Assembly: GCA_023262855.1 (NCBI GenBank)
Contig: JALQYQ010000016.1
Span: 21,483-85,482, forward strand
Length of the DNA: 64,000 nucleotides
Direction: 5' to 3'
DNA from: Crocinitomicaceae bacterium
GTDB taxonomy: Bacteria > Bacteroidota > Bacteroidia > Flavobacteriales_D > Crocinitomicaceae
Made by a program: the position numbers and the translations under genes. Numbering within the stretch: position 1 is the stretch's first letter; each line of letters opens with the position of its first letter. The notes under the pieces were generated by a model that had not been told where the DNA came from, did no database searches, and saw only the letters and a list, made by a program, of their open reading frames with translations. Below, piece after piece: positions 43,629 to 52,237 of this stretch.

Positions 43629-44580
43629 TTTCTATTACTTTTTCAATCAGATAGACATTTCTAGTGGACGAATTACGACCAACCAATTCAGCCAAAAATC
43701 CTGCTAAGAAAAACTGTGAACCAATAATCATCGCTGTTAATGCGATGTAAAATTCAGTTCGTTGGGCTAATAATTTACCAGAAGTATCGATGAACAATTT
43801 ATCTATTCCTAAGTAGAAAGCAAAGCCAAACCCTATGATAAACAACAAGGTTCCAATTGCGCCAAAAAAATGCATTGGTTTCTTGCCAAATTTCCCCATA
43901 AACACAACTGAAAGTAAATCTAAAGGTCCATTTAGAAAACGACTTAAACCAAATTTCGTTGTTCCATATTTACGTGCTTGATGCTGAACAACCTTCTCTC
44001 CAATTTTTGAGAATCCAGCAAATTTTGCGAGTGGTGGAATATAGCGATGCATATCACCGTAAATTTCAATGCTTTTTACAACTGCATTTTTATAGGCTTT
44101 CAAACCACAATTGAAATCGTGCAAATAAATTCCAGTTAAACGTCTTGCTGCCCAATTGTATAATTTTGTTGGAAGTGTTTTTGTAATTGGATCATAGCGT
44201 TTTTTCTTCCATCCTGAAACAACATCAAAATCGTCGCTCATGATCATCTTGTAAAGCTCCGGAATTTCATCAGGTGAATCTTGTAGGTCAGCATCCATCG
44301 TAATTACAACATCTCCTTTGGCTGCTTCAAATCCTTTCTGAAGCGCGGCAGATTTACCATAATTACGCTGAAATTTAATTCCTTTTACAAATGGATTTTT
44401 CTCATGCAAGCCTTCTACAACATCCCAAGACCCATCCTTACTTCCATCATCAACAAAAATAACTTCGTAAGAGAATCCATTTTCATTCATTACACGCTCA
44501 ATCCACGCATGCAATTCCGGTAGTGATTCAACTTCGTTATACAATGGTACAACTACAGATATATCGATTTTACTTTCCAA
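43612..44580 (-). CDS. Glycosyltransferase family 2 membrane protein (GtrB/ArnC-like)
   Basis: The protein has the GT2 features ISVVVPLYNEVESLP, VIFVDDGSKDGSW and DVVITMDADLQDSPDEIPEL with the DxD metal site, then VSGWKKKRYDP and two C-terminal membrane helices. GtrB/ArnC enzymes move a sugar onto undecaprenyl phosphate. No ATG is available at the N-terminus. The TTG at 44601 overlaps a perfect -7 box (44606-44599) and so cannot be transcribed. The TTG at 44580 gives MESKIDISVVVPLYNE and a short leader, so it is my choice (322 residues). Both starts are non-standard. Confidence 0.85.
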   Translation of the reverse strand: MESKIDISVVVPLYNEVESLPELHAWIERVMNENGFSYEVIFVDDGSKDGSWDVVEGLHEKNPFVKGIKFQRNYGKSAALQKGFEAAKGDVVITMDADLQDSPDEIPELYKMIMSDDFDVVSGWKKKRYDPITKTLPTKLYNWAARRLTGIYLHDFNCGLKAYKNAVVKSIEIYGDMHRYIPPLAKFAGFSKIGEKVVQHQARKYGTTKFGLSRFLNGPLDLLSVVFMGKFGKKPMHFFGAIGTLLFIIGFGFAFYLGIDKLFIDTSGKLLAQRTEFYIALTAMIIGSQFFLAGFLAELVGRNSSTRNVYLIEKVIENEQQY

Positions 44581-44598
44581 CTTCTTAATATATAGTGA

Positions 44599-44606
44599 CA
44601 AATATA
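44599..44606 (-). promoter_or_regulatory. -7 box (TATATTTG) for the GT2-HAD-YwqK transcript
   Basis: Exact TAnnTTTG match on the minus strand. Its last three bases are the TTG at 44601-44599 that an ORF finder would take as start, so the true start must lie downstream. Confidence 0.5.
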
Positions 44607-44654
44607 ATCAAAGACTAGCTAAACAGAATTCCAACTCAATTTTTAAGTTAACAG

Positions 44655-46985
44655 TTAGTCCTTCATAACCTTGTAAAGAGCATCTCCAATTTTTAAAATG
44701 TACATTCCTGAAGTTAATAAAGCGGTATTTATTTTCGTTTGAGTCTCAGATACATTTCCGTTTGATAAAAGTTGTCCGCCTATCGAATACAACTCAAATT
44801 TTGTACTTTCTTCTACTCCATTCAAGAAAAGTTCATCATTAAATGGATTTGGATAAATCGAAATTTGGTTTTCTTGAATTGTGTTCGTTAGCAGCGTATT
44901 TTCATTTGAGATAAAGAAATAATCGATACCTGCTTCAGTAATATTCACATCAGGATTTAAATCGGAAACATTGAATTTTACAGTCATTGAATTTGTTATT
45001 GTGATGTAATCTTGCAAACGGATACTGACAGGCTCCCAAAAAGCGAAGTTGCTCATGTTACTCCCTGTTTTGCTCACAGAAACAGAGGTTAATCCATTTG
45101 AAACTATTACCTCCAATGTATCATCAGGGCTTGCACCGAAATAACAATAAAACCATTTAACGAAATTTAAATGGGGGTCAGAATAACTTGTCAAATCCAT
45201 CAATGGAGAAGTCAAGCGAGTATCTCCATTATCAATATCATCGTGGTCAGGATTTAACGAAGCTGCATTTCCTGTTACAAATGCTTTATCACTGCAATCA
45301 TATTCAGCATCTAAAGATGGAGCAGAACCACTATTCGTTGGATTCGGAACTCCTCTTTCCCAAATTCCAGTTGTAGCTGTTCCTGCGACCGTCCAACCAA
45401 AATCAAATGTAAATTCATCCATATAACCTGGCTCCATCTCGATGGTCAACACGCCCGTATTTTGGTCAATTAATTGCTCCGTACAATACGTTTTATAGCC
45501 CCATTTTCCCGCTACAACCATGTATTGTTCTTGATAATACAACGTTAGGTTCTCTTCCCCTATTCCATTCGTCAAACCATTTTGCTCAATCAAACTCGTT
45601 TTAAACGCCAATTGAACATCTGAAATTGGATTCCCACTTACAGCTTCAATAACATTTACAGTTAAAGCATATGGTGGAATTGGAACAAGCTGAATATCTT
45701 GGTTCTGCACAACTGACTGAAATAGATTCAATTGAACAGCTTGAGGGTAATAGCCCACTTTCGAATATTCAACTGTATATACATTTTCACCTAAAATTCC
45801 ACTTGAGTAATGTCCATTGGAATTGGTATAATCAGACTCGTCATTTCCTATGATATGAACAGCCACTTGATCCAGCGGTTGGTTTGTCGAAGCATCAATC
45901 ACATCACCTACTAAATACGATGCTTTTTTGTAAGACGGATTCAAAACATAGAGTCCTTCTGTGATATCCGCAGCGACAATTGTTCCTGAAGGAAAAAATG
46001 GATAAACACCCCAACATCCGTCAAATCCACTCGTCTGCGTTGGATAGGTATCATATTCACCAACCAAAATAATGCTCTCAGGGTTTGTTATGTCATGAAT
46101 TGTGATTCCGTCCGAATAGTAACTTGTGATTAAATAATCACCTCTCACGTGCGTATTGTGCGGTATAACTCCCGTTCCAGGTGAATGTTGCGTTCGATCT
46201 ACTTCTGAAATTGCGGCAGGATTTTGAATATTGTACGACGTAATGTAAGCACCTGAAACCTCATCTGTTGTGAACACGTAATTTCCGTTTACAGAAGGCC
46301 AGATATTATGGGTAAAATTGTTCGGCGTATGTTTTGTTCCGATTAAAAGTGGATTTGATTTGTCTGTGACGTCTACCAAACTAAAAAAACCATCGTTTAT
46401 GTGCGCTAAAAACATTGTGTCGTTTCGAACAAAGCCGTCGTGTGCGTACCAATTATCAAAGATTCCCAGCTCAATTGGAGCCATTGGATTTGTTTGAACA
46501 TCCAACATTATCACTCCTCCTTGTCCTCGATTTGCACCAAAAATATAAGCGACACCATTTTCATCTAAAAAGCACGTATGAGCTGATTGCCATTCATTCC
46601 CAAGCGGACCCGTATAAACAGCTGTTGGCAACACTGTGGAACCTGGCAAAGGACTTAAGTCAATGATCGCCAATCCATCTTCAGCTTCTGTCGTTATGTA
46701 GGCATAGTCACCATAAACGCTTGGATCTCTCCAAATGGAGGTTGAGCCCGGCAACCAAAAAATTTCTGTTGGGTTTGTAGGGTCTGACAAATCAACAATG
46801 GAAGTTCCTTTGGTTGTTCCTACAATTGCATATTCATTCCCAAGTTCATCAACATACCCCCAAACATCGTTCAAATTTGCATCGTGCAATGTATGATAGT
46901 CGACATGTCCGAGTAGCTCAATATTCGTTTGAGCCTGAATAGAAAATATTAGAAAAGCAAATAGAAAAATAAAAGAGTACTTCAT
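44655..46985 (-). CDS. T9SS-secreted choice-of-anchor B family protein
   Basis: The ATG at 46985 gives 776 residues with a signal peptide (MKYSFIFLFAFLIFSIQAQ). A choice-of-anchor B beta-propeller covers about residues 25-330 (LNDVWGYVDELGNEYAIVGT, SIVDLSDPTNPTEIFWLPGS). A carboxypeptidase-regulatory-like repeat follows (LVGDVIDASTNQPLDQVAVH), then a jelly-roll-like domain. The type A sorting domain IYPNPFNDELFLNG ... LLTSGMYILKIGDALYK closes it. It is probably surface attached; function unknown. An ATG 9 bp upstream (46994) is also possible. Confidence 0.87.
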   Translation of the reverse strand: MKYSFIFLFAFLIFSIQAQTNIELLGHVDYHTLHDANLNDVWGYVDELGNEYAIVGTTKGTSIVDLSDPTNPTEIFWLPGSTSIWRDPSVYGDYAYITTEAEDGLAIIDLSPLPGSTVLPTAVYTGPLGNEWQSAHTCFLDENGVAYIFGANRGQGGVIMLDVQTNPMAPIELGIFDNWYAHDGFVRNDTMFLAHINDGFFSLVDVTDKSNPLLIGTKHTPNNFTHNIWPSVNGNYVFTTDEVSGAYITSYNIQNPAAISEVDRTQHSPGTGVIPHNTHVRGDYLITSYYSDGITIHDITNPESIILVGEYDTYPTQTSGFDGCWGVYPFFPSGTIVAADITEGLYVLNPSYKKASYLVGDVIDASTNQPLDQVAVHIIGNDESDYTNSNGHYSSGILGENVYTVEYSKVGYYPQAVQLNLFQSVVQNQDIQLVPIPPYALTVNVIEAVSGNPISDVQLAFKTSLIEQNGLTNGIGEENLTLYYQEQYMVVAGKWGYKTYCTEQLIDQNTGVLTIEMEPGYMDEFTFDFGWTVAGTATTGIWERGVPNPTNSGSAPSLDAEYDCSDKAFVTGNAASLNPDHDDIDNGDTRLTSPLMDLTSYSDPHLNFVKWFYCYFGASPDDTLEVIVSNGLTSVSVSKTGSNMSNFAFWEPVSIRLQDYITITNSMTVKFNVSDLNPDVNITEAGIDYFFISNENTLLTNTIQENQISIYPNPFNDELFLNGVEESTKFELYSIGGQLLSNGNVSETQTKINTALLTSGMYILKIGDALYKVMKD

Positions 46986-47026
46986 TGAAATCAAATTTCA
47001 ACGAATATACAAATAACGCTGGCAAT

Positions 47027-47134
47027 TTAAAGAATAAAAATGGCAGCAATTATGAAAATCAAAATGATGACTATGTATTGCCAAACATCAACAAAATAGG
47101 GCAAATATTTCTTTAAAGTTTCCTTGAAATCCAT
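47027..47134 (-). CDS. 35-residue single-span membrane mini-protein
   Basis: The frame from the ATG at 47134 encodes MDFKETLKKYLPYFVDVWQY followed by a 15-residue hydrophobic span of Ile, Leu, Val and Ala. The layout is an amphipathic, charged N-terminal segment then one membrane helix, typical of small regulatory or stabilising membrane proteins. A perfect TATATTTG box ends 4 bp before the ATG, which supports real, leaderless transcription. It sits alone between two divergent genes. No family is recognised. Confidence 0.5.
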   Translation of the reverse strand: MDFKETLKKYLPYFVDVWQYIVIILIFIIAAIFIL

Positions 47135-47138
47135 GATA

Positions 47139-47146
47139 CAAATATA
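47139..47146 (-). promoter_or_regulatory. -7 box (TATATTTG) of the 35-residue mini-gene
   Basis: Exact TAnnTTTG on the minus strand ending 4 bp before the ATG at 47134, the same spacing as at trmD. No TTG is seen at the -33 position. Confidence 0.4.
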
Positions 47147-47216
47147 GAGATTCTGATGAATTGAATACTTTTTTTCGAATCGAGATTTGAAGCCCCTAAA
47201 AAAGCTTGAATTTTAT

Positions 47217-47224
47217 TATCTTTG
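47217..47224 (+). promoter_or_regulatory. -7 box (TATCTTTG) of the E1 alpha/beta gene
   Basis: Exact TAnnTTTG, 19 bp before the ATG at 47244. The nearest upstream TTTG (47186-47189) is 27 bp away, longer than the usual gap. Confidence 0.45.
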
Positions 47225-47243
47225 CGTGTCTTAAAATTGAGCT

Positions 47244-49688
47244 ATGGCAAAAGAAGCAATGGTTGAAACCACAGAAGCATTGGATTTTCAAACCTTTAAA
47301 ACAGAAGTGTTAGCAGATTACCGTTTAGCGTGTATTTCTCGTGAAACATCATTGTTAGGAAGAAAGGAAGTTTTAACTGGAAAAGCCAAGTTTGGTATTT
47401 TCGGTGATGGAAAAGAGTTGGCACAAATTGCCTTAGCGAAACAATTTCAAGATGGTGATTTCCGTTCTGGGTATTACCGCGATCAAACCTTGATGATGGC
47501 AATTGGACAATTAACTGTTCAACAATATTTCTCTGGTTTGTATGCGCATACAGACGAAGTTATTGAGCCACAATCTGCAGGACGTCAAATGGGCGGCCAC
47601 TTTGCAACGCGTAATTTAGATGCGAATGGCAATTGGAAAAACTTGATGGCTCAAAAAAACAGTTCATCTGATATTTCACCAACTGCTGGACAAATGCCAC
47701 GCTTGTTAGGTTTAGCGCAAGCATCAAAAGTTTATCGAAATCACCCAACTTTAAAAGACTTAGAGCAATTCAAAAAATTCACGAACGGTGGAAATGAAGT
47801 TGCTTTTGGTACAATTGGTGATGCGTCGACTTCTGAAGGACCTTTCTGGGAAACAATCAACGCAGCAGGTGTTTTACAAGTTCCGATGGTAATGTCAGTT
47901 TGGGACGATGGATTTGGTATTTCTGTACCTCGTGAATTTCAAACGACAAAAGGTAGTATTTCTGAAGCATTAGCAGGAATGCAACGCACAAAAGACAAGC
48001 CTGGTTACGAGATTTTTGTAACAAAAGGTTGGGATTACGCTCATTTGTGTGAAACATACGAAAAAGCAGTAAAAATTGCACGTGAAGAACACGTTCCTGT
48101 TTTAGTACACGTAAAAGAAGTGAATCAGCCGCAAGGACATTCAACTTCTGGGTCTCACGAGCGATATAAATCAGAAGAGCGTTTACAATGGGAAACTGAT
48201 TTCGATTGTATCAATAAATTCAAAGAGTGGATTTTAAACTTCAACGCAGACGGTAATATCATCGCAACGGCGGAAGAATTAGAAGCAATTCACAAAGAGG
48301 CTAAATCAAGTGTTCGCGATTCAAAAAACGAAGCGTGGAAAGCATTCACAACAGATGTTCAAATGGATTTGGCAGAAGCTTTACGTTTGTTAAAAGCTGT
48401 AGCTGCTGAAAGTCCAAATGGTGTTTTCATTTCGAAAGAGGTTGAAGCCTTGGAAAAAGCATTTGAACCAGTTCGCAAAGATGTTTTGACAATTGCACGT
48501 AAAGTATTGCGTATGGTGCGTGAAGAAAATTCAGCTTCGAAACAAGCGTTGGCTTCATGGATCAAAGGAAGAATTAATGCGAATTTTGACCGCTACAGTT
48601 CATACTTGCACTCACAATCTGAGCAAGCGGCATTGAACATTGAGCCAGTTGCCCCAGCCTACGATGGTTCGAACACACAAGAAGATGGACGAATCATTTT
48701 ACGTGAGAATTACAGATATATTTTAGAAAAATACCCTGAAGCATTGGTTTTTGGGGAAGATGCTGGAAAAATTGGTGGCGTAAACCAAACATTGGAAGGC
48801 ATGCAAGACCAATTTGGACAATTACGTGTTACGGATACGGGAATTCGTGAATGTACAATCATCGGTCAAGGAATTGGAATGGCCATGCGTGGTTTACGTC
48901 CAATTGCTGAAATTCAATACTTGGATTATTTGTTATATGCAATTCAAGTAATGTCAGATGATTTGTCAACGGTTCAATACCGTACAAAAGGTGGACAAAA
49001 AGCGCCGTTAATTATCAGTACGCGTGGACACCGTTTGGAAGGAATCTGGCACAGTGGTTCGCCGATGGGAATGATCATTAATGCTGTTCGTGGAATGCAT
49101 GTTTGTGTTCCTCGTAACATGACAAAAGCAGCAGGATTCTACAATTTATTGATGGAAGCTGACGAACCAGCATTGGTTATTGAGCCATTGAACGGTTACA
49201 GAACAAAAGAATTGATGCCAACAAACATTGGTCAATTTAAAGAAGCACTTGGAGTTCCAGAAATTGTAAAAGAAGGAGCTGATTTAACAATTGTATCGTA
49301 TGGTTCTACTTTCAATTTATGTGAAGTTGCAGCGAAGCAATTGATGGAAATTGGTGTTGACGTCGAGTTAATCGATGTTCAAACTTTATTGCCTTTTGAT
49401 ATCAATCATTTAATTGCTGAATCGTTAGAGAAAACAAATCGTTTGTTAATTGTTGACGAAGACGTGAGCAGTGGAGCTACAGCGTATATTTTGGATAAAA
49501 TTTTGGTTGAGCAAAAAGGCTATTACCATTTAGATTCGGCACCAGAAACAATGAGCGCAAAAGATCATCGTCCAGCGTATGGTTCTGATGGTGATTACTT
49601 CTCAAAACCAAGTATTGACGATATCGTTGAGAAAGCATACGGTATGATGCACGAAGCAAATCCTTCGAAATTTCCAGCAATGTATTGA
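47244..49688 (+). CDS. 2-oxoacid dehydrogenase E1, alpha and beta subunits fused
   Basis: The 814-residue protein joins both subunits. The alpha half holds the thiamine-diphosphate region: SAGRQMGGHFATRNLD, GDASTSEGPFWETINAAGV, then VMSVWDDGFGISVP. The beta half begins near residue 470 with ILRENYRYILEKYPEALVFG and contains VFGEDAGKIGGVN, IGQGIGMAMRGLRPIAE and a C-terminal transketolase domain. It decarboxylates a 2-oxo acid, probably branched-chain or pyruvate, and passes the acyl group to an E2 encoded elsewhere. The fused form is common in Bacteroidetes. The exact substrate is not settled. Confidence 0.9.
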   Translation: MAKEAMVETTEALDFQTFKTEVLADYRLACISRETSLLGRKEVLTGKAKFGIFGDGKELAQIALAKQFQDGDFRSGYYRDQTLMMAIGQLTVQQYFSGLYAHTDEVIEPQSAGRQMGGHFATRNLDANGNWKNLMAQKNSSSDISPTAGQMPRLLGLAQASKVYRNHPTLKDLEQFKKFTNGGNEVAFGTIGDASTSEGPFWETINAAGVLQVPMVMSVWDDGFGISVPREFQTTKGSISEALAGMQRTKDKPGYEIFVTKGWDYAHLCETYEKAVKIAREEHVPVLVHVKEVNQPQGHSTSGSHERYKSEERLQWETDFDCINKFKEWILNFNADGNIIATAEELEAIHKEAKSSVRDSKNEAWKAFTTDVQMDLAEALRLLKAVAAESPNGVFISKEVEALEKAFEPVRKDVLTIARKVLRMVREENSASKQALASWIKGRINANFDRYSSYLHSQSEQAALNIEPVAPAYDGSNTQEDGRIILRENYRYILEKYPEALVFGEDAGKIGGVNQTLEGMQDQFGQLRVTDTGIRECTIIGQGIGMAMRGLRPIAEIQYLDYLLYAIQVMSDDLSTVQYRTKGGQKAPLIISTRGHRLEGIWHSGSPMGMIINAVRGMHVCVPRNMTKAAGFYNLLMEADEPALVIEPLNGYRTKELMPTNIGQFKEALGVPEIVKEGADLTIVSYGSTFNLCEVAAKQLMEIGVDVELIDVQTLLPFDINHLIAESLEKTNRLLIVDEDVSSGATAYILDKILVEQKGYYHLDSAPETMSAKDHRPAYGSDGDYFSKPSIDDIVEKAYGMMHEANPSKFPAMY

Positions 49689-50080
49689 TGAAAATTCTTT
49701 TTACCATATTTCTTTCAACCGCTCTATTAGGAAAAAGCTTCTTTTTCTTTGGTTGGGAAGTATGGTATAAAATCGATCAAAATCGAATTGCACGCGAAAA
49801 GTGTGAGAATAAAGCAAGACCAAAACTTAAATGTAATGGTAAGTGTTACTTGGCGAAGCAATTGAAAAAATTGGAAGCTGAGCAAAAAAAGAACGATTCG
49901 ACAGGGAAAAGTAATCCTTACACATCAAAAGCTGAAACGCACGTAGCGCAATGGAATATTCCAAGTATATGTTATGAGGGCATACTTTCTTTGCATCGTT
50001 CGAAAGCCAATCACTTTTATTCAGATGGACTTTTGAATCCAATTTCTTCGTCGATTTTCCATCCTCCTTGCATGGGTTAA
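49688..50080 (+). CDS. Small cysteine-containing exported protein
   Basis: The ATG at 49688 overlaps the E1 stop by one base (TGATG) and gives 130 residues. A hydrophobic N-terminal signal-like helix (MKILFTIFLSTALLGKSFFF) is followed by a basic cysteine motif REKCENKARPKLKCNGKCYL and a lysine-rich helix. Proteins with this CxNKxxPxxxCNGKCYL pattern occur widely in Flavobacteriia. Their role is unproven; the Cys pattern suggests metal binding or disulfides. It leads a cassette with an outer-membrane-like protein and a lipoprotein. Confidence 0.7.
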   Translation: MKILFTIFLSTALLGKSFFFFGWEVWYKIDQNRIAREKCENKARPKLKCNGKCYLAKQLKKLEAEQKKNDSTGKSNPYTSKAETHVAQWNIPSICYEGILSLHRSKANHFYSDGLLNPISSSIFHPPCMG

Positions 50081-50131
50081 TGTTTTTTAAAGGGCGCATT
50101 CGCTCTATTTATTCATTAACAATCACATGCA

Positions 50132-51046
50132 ATGCAAAAAATACTTGCTTTATTGTGTGGTGTCATTACTTGTGTACATGTTTATGCCTGCGACGTTTGC
50201 GGTGGCGTAAGTGCAAATAGCACCATAGGTTTTGCACCAACGAACGACTTTCATTATTTCGGAATTCGTTCAAATTACAGACGATTTCATAGTCAAACTG
50301 AATCGATGATTACAGGAACAATGAATTCTGATGAGTACTTTTTTCAATCAGAATTGATGGGAAAATTTCAAGTGAGCCAGCGCTGGCAGATCATTGGAGT
50401 AATTCCCTATTCATATGTTTCTCAGAAAGAAAACAGTGTAAAAACGCGTAAATCAGGCCTTGGAGATTTGGCGCTGTTGAGTTTTTATTCGCCCTTCATT
50501 TCAAAAGATTCAAGTGGATTTATTCGTCAACAATTAAACATTGGGTTCGGAATTAAATTTCCAACGGGTAGTTTTGCTGAAAGTGCGCATACAATGTCGA
50601 ACATGTATCCAGGAACTGGTGCTTTCGATTTCACCTTAAGTGCAAATTATTTCAAACAAACGCGAAAAAATGGAGTTCAAATCGAAGCATCCCATACGGT
50701 TCGTTTGGAAAATAAATACGCTTATCAATACGGATCTATTTCCAATTTAAGTGGAAATTTCTTCCATGTTTTCAAAGCCAAGGCATCTATTTTCAGACCA
50801 TTTGTCGGAATTCAAGGGACTTATTTTGGCAAGGACTGTATCGATCGAATCATTGTGAGTGAAAGTGTGAACCACGGTTTATCTGTTGGCGGTAAAATCG
50901 GTTTGAATTATGTAAAATCAAACTGGTTTGTCTCACTGTCTACCCAAATTCCCATTTATCAAAATCTTGGAAACGGAGCAGTTCATCAAAAAGAAGCTGT
51001 TCAACTTTCCATCAATTATTTAATTTCTAAAAAATCGAAAAAATGA
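50132..51046 (+). CDS. Outer-membrane beta-barrel-like protein with N-terminal CxxC
   Basis: The 304-residue protein has a signal peptide (MQKILALLCGVITCVHVYA) directly followed by CDVCGGVSANST, then alternating beta-strands typical of a 12-14-strand barrel (FGIRSNYRRFHS, IIGVIPYSYVSQ, LGDLALLSFYSP, NIGFGIKFPTGS, AVQLSINYLIS). The motif GLGDLALLSFY recurs in outer-membrane transporters of the phenol-degradation/MetA type. The mature N-terminal CxxC could bind metal. Transport of a metal or small compound is inferred only from context. Confidence 0.7.
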   Translation: MQKILALLCGVITCVHVYACDVCGGVSANSTIGFAPTNDFHYFGIRSNYRRFHSQTESMITGTMNSDEYFFQSELMGKFQVSQRWQIIGVIPYSYVSQKENSVKTRKSGLGDLALLSFYSPFISKDSSGFIRQQLNIGFGIKFPTGSFAESAHTMSNMYPGTGAFDFTLSANYFKQTRKNGVQIEASHTVRLENKYAYQYGSISNLSGNFFHVFKAKASIFRPFVGIQGTYFGKDCIDRIIVSESVNHGLSVGGKIGLNYVKSNWFVSLSTQIPIYQNLGNGAVHQKEAVQLSINYLISKKSKK

Positions 51047-51426
51047 AAAAATATATTGCCTTCGCAATTCTAGCAATCGTCATCATCTCTTGTAAGAAAG
51101 AAGAAGTAGAAGTTACAGCAACTATTACTATTTCTTCACCGACGGAAAACGACACCATTCCTTTTGGACAAGCTGTTCATTTAACTGGAACAGTAACAGG
51201 TTCTGCTGAAATGCATGGATACACCGTAACTTATACAAATGTGACAACTGGATCAACCCTACTTTCTCAAGTTCACGACGTTCATGCTGCAAGCTATGCC
51301 TTGGATGAAACATGGACAAACAATGTAACAGACACAGCAGTCGTAAAATTGCTCGTTGATGTTGAAAAAGACCATGAAGGAAACATGGAAATGAAGGAAA
51401 TTTCAATTGTTTGCTTGCCACAATAA
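51043..51426 (+). CDS. Lipoprotein with Ig-like beta-sandwich, His-rich
   Basis: The 127-residue protein has a lipoprotein signal (MKKYIAFAILAIVIISC). A single Ig-like domain begins ITISSPTENDTIPFGQAVHL and ends VDVEKDHEGNMEMKEIS. Histidines cluster in QVHDVHAASY and again as DHEGNMEM, and the last strand has a cysteine, so metal binding is possible. It is similar in style to DUF4625 lipoproteins. Its ATG overlaps the barrel gene's stop (ATGA), so they are made together. A strong terminator follows. Confidence 0.72.
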   Translation: MKKYIAFAILAIVIISCKKEEVEVTATITISSPTENDTIPFGQAVHLTGTVTGSAEMHGYTVTYTNVTTGSTLLSQVHDVHAASYALDETWTNNVTDTAVVKLLVDVEKDHEGNMEMKEISIVCLPQ

Positions 51427-51444
51427 ATTCAACTGAACAAATCA

Positions 51445-51479
51445 CTCCCATCTTAGAAAAAAGGTGGGAGTTTTTTTTT
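51445..51479 (+). terminator. Intrinsic terminator of the E1/envelope cassette transcript
   Basis: CTCCCA-TCTT (51445-51454) pairs with AAGG-TGGGAG (51461-51470), followed by nine T. It lies 18 bp after the lipoprotein stop. Confidence 0.9.
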
Positions 51480-51583
51480 GAACCCATTCTTGAAATCACA
51501 GCCTTATCCATCCAAGCAAAGTTTGTTACTTGAGTGACATTCATGCGAATTTCGTTTTGTACTTTTAGTGAAAAATAAGTACA

Positions 51584-52156
51584 ATGAATTTCACAGACTA
51601 CCAACAGACATTTGATCGTATTTTATCAGGAGAATTGACAACTGCTCCATACGACGATCCGCATTTTTTAGAATATGTAAAACTGAACCATTCGCGCCAA
51701 AATCGTTGGGTAAAAAAAGGTGTTTTAATTGACGAAGCAGTTGAGGCTGTTCAAAACATTCAAAGCAAACAAACATGGGTTTTAATTACTGAACCGTGGT
51801 GTGGAGATGCTTCACACAATGTACCTTTCATCGTGAAGTTAGCTGAATTGAATCCACTGATTACATTGGAAATTCAATTGCGTGATTCAGCAGGTTCTGA
51901 AATTGATTCTTATTTAACCAATGGCGGCAAGGCAATACCGAAATTGATTATTCGTGATGAGAACAAGCACGATTTACATGTTTGGGGTCCTCGTCCAGCA
52001 GAAGCACAAGCCTTGTTTCACAAACTGAAAGAACAAAAATTGACGTTGGAAGAGCAAAAAATTGGGTTGCAGCAATGGTACAATGAAAACCAAGGTTTTG
52101 CATTACAAACAGAGATTGCTCTTGCAATTAAACAACTAGCAACAGCGCACGCTTAA
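51584..52156 (+). CDS. Thioredoxin-fold protein with a CGDA site
   Basis: The 190-residue protein has a thioredoxin-like core: TWVLITEPWCGDASHNVPFI near residues 65-84, then IPKLIIRDENK with the cis-proline. The active site is C73-G-D-A, so the second cysteine of CxxC is missing. This is typical of a Bacteroidetes 'thioredoxin family protein' group with unclear activity. It lacks a signal peptide and is cytosolic. Monothiol or purely structural action is inferred. Confidence 0.85.
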   Translation: MNFTDYQQTFDRILSGELTTAPYDDPHFLEYVKLNHSRQNRWVKKGVLIDEAVEAVQNIQSKQTWVLITEPWCGDASHNVPFIVKLAELNPLITLEIQLRDSAGSEIDSYLTNGGKAIPKLIIRDENKHDLHVWGPRPAEAQALFHKLKEQKLTLEEQKIGLQQWYNENQGFALQTEIALAIKQLATAHA

Positions 52157-52237
52157 AAATTACTTCTTTCACTTTAATTTTAGTATATTCACACAACAAA
52201 TTGAATTTCATCGGTTTGAAGGGTGAATATTATTTGA

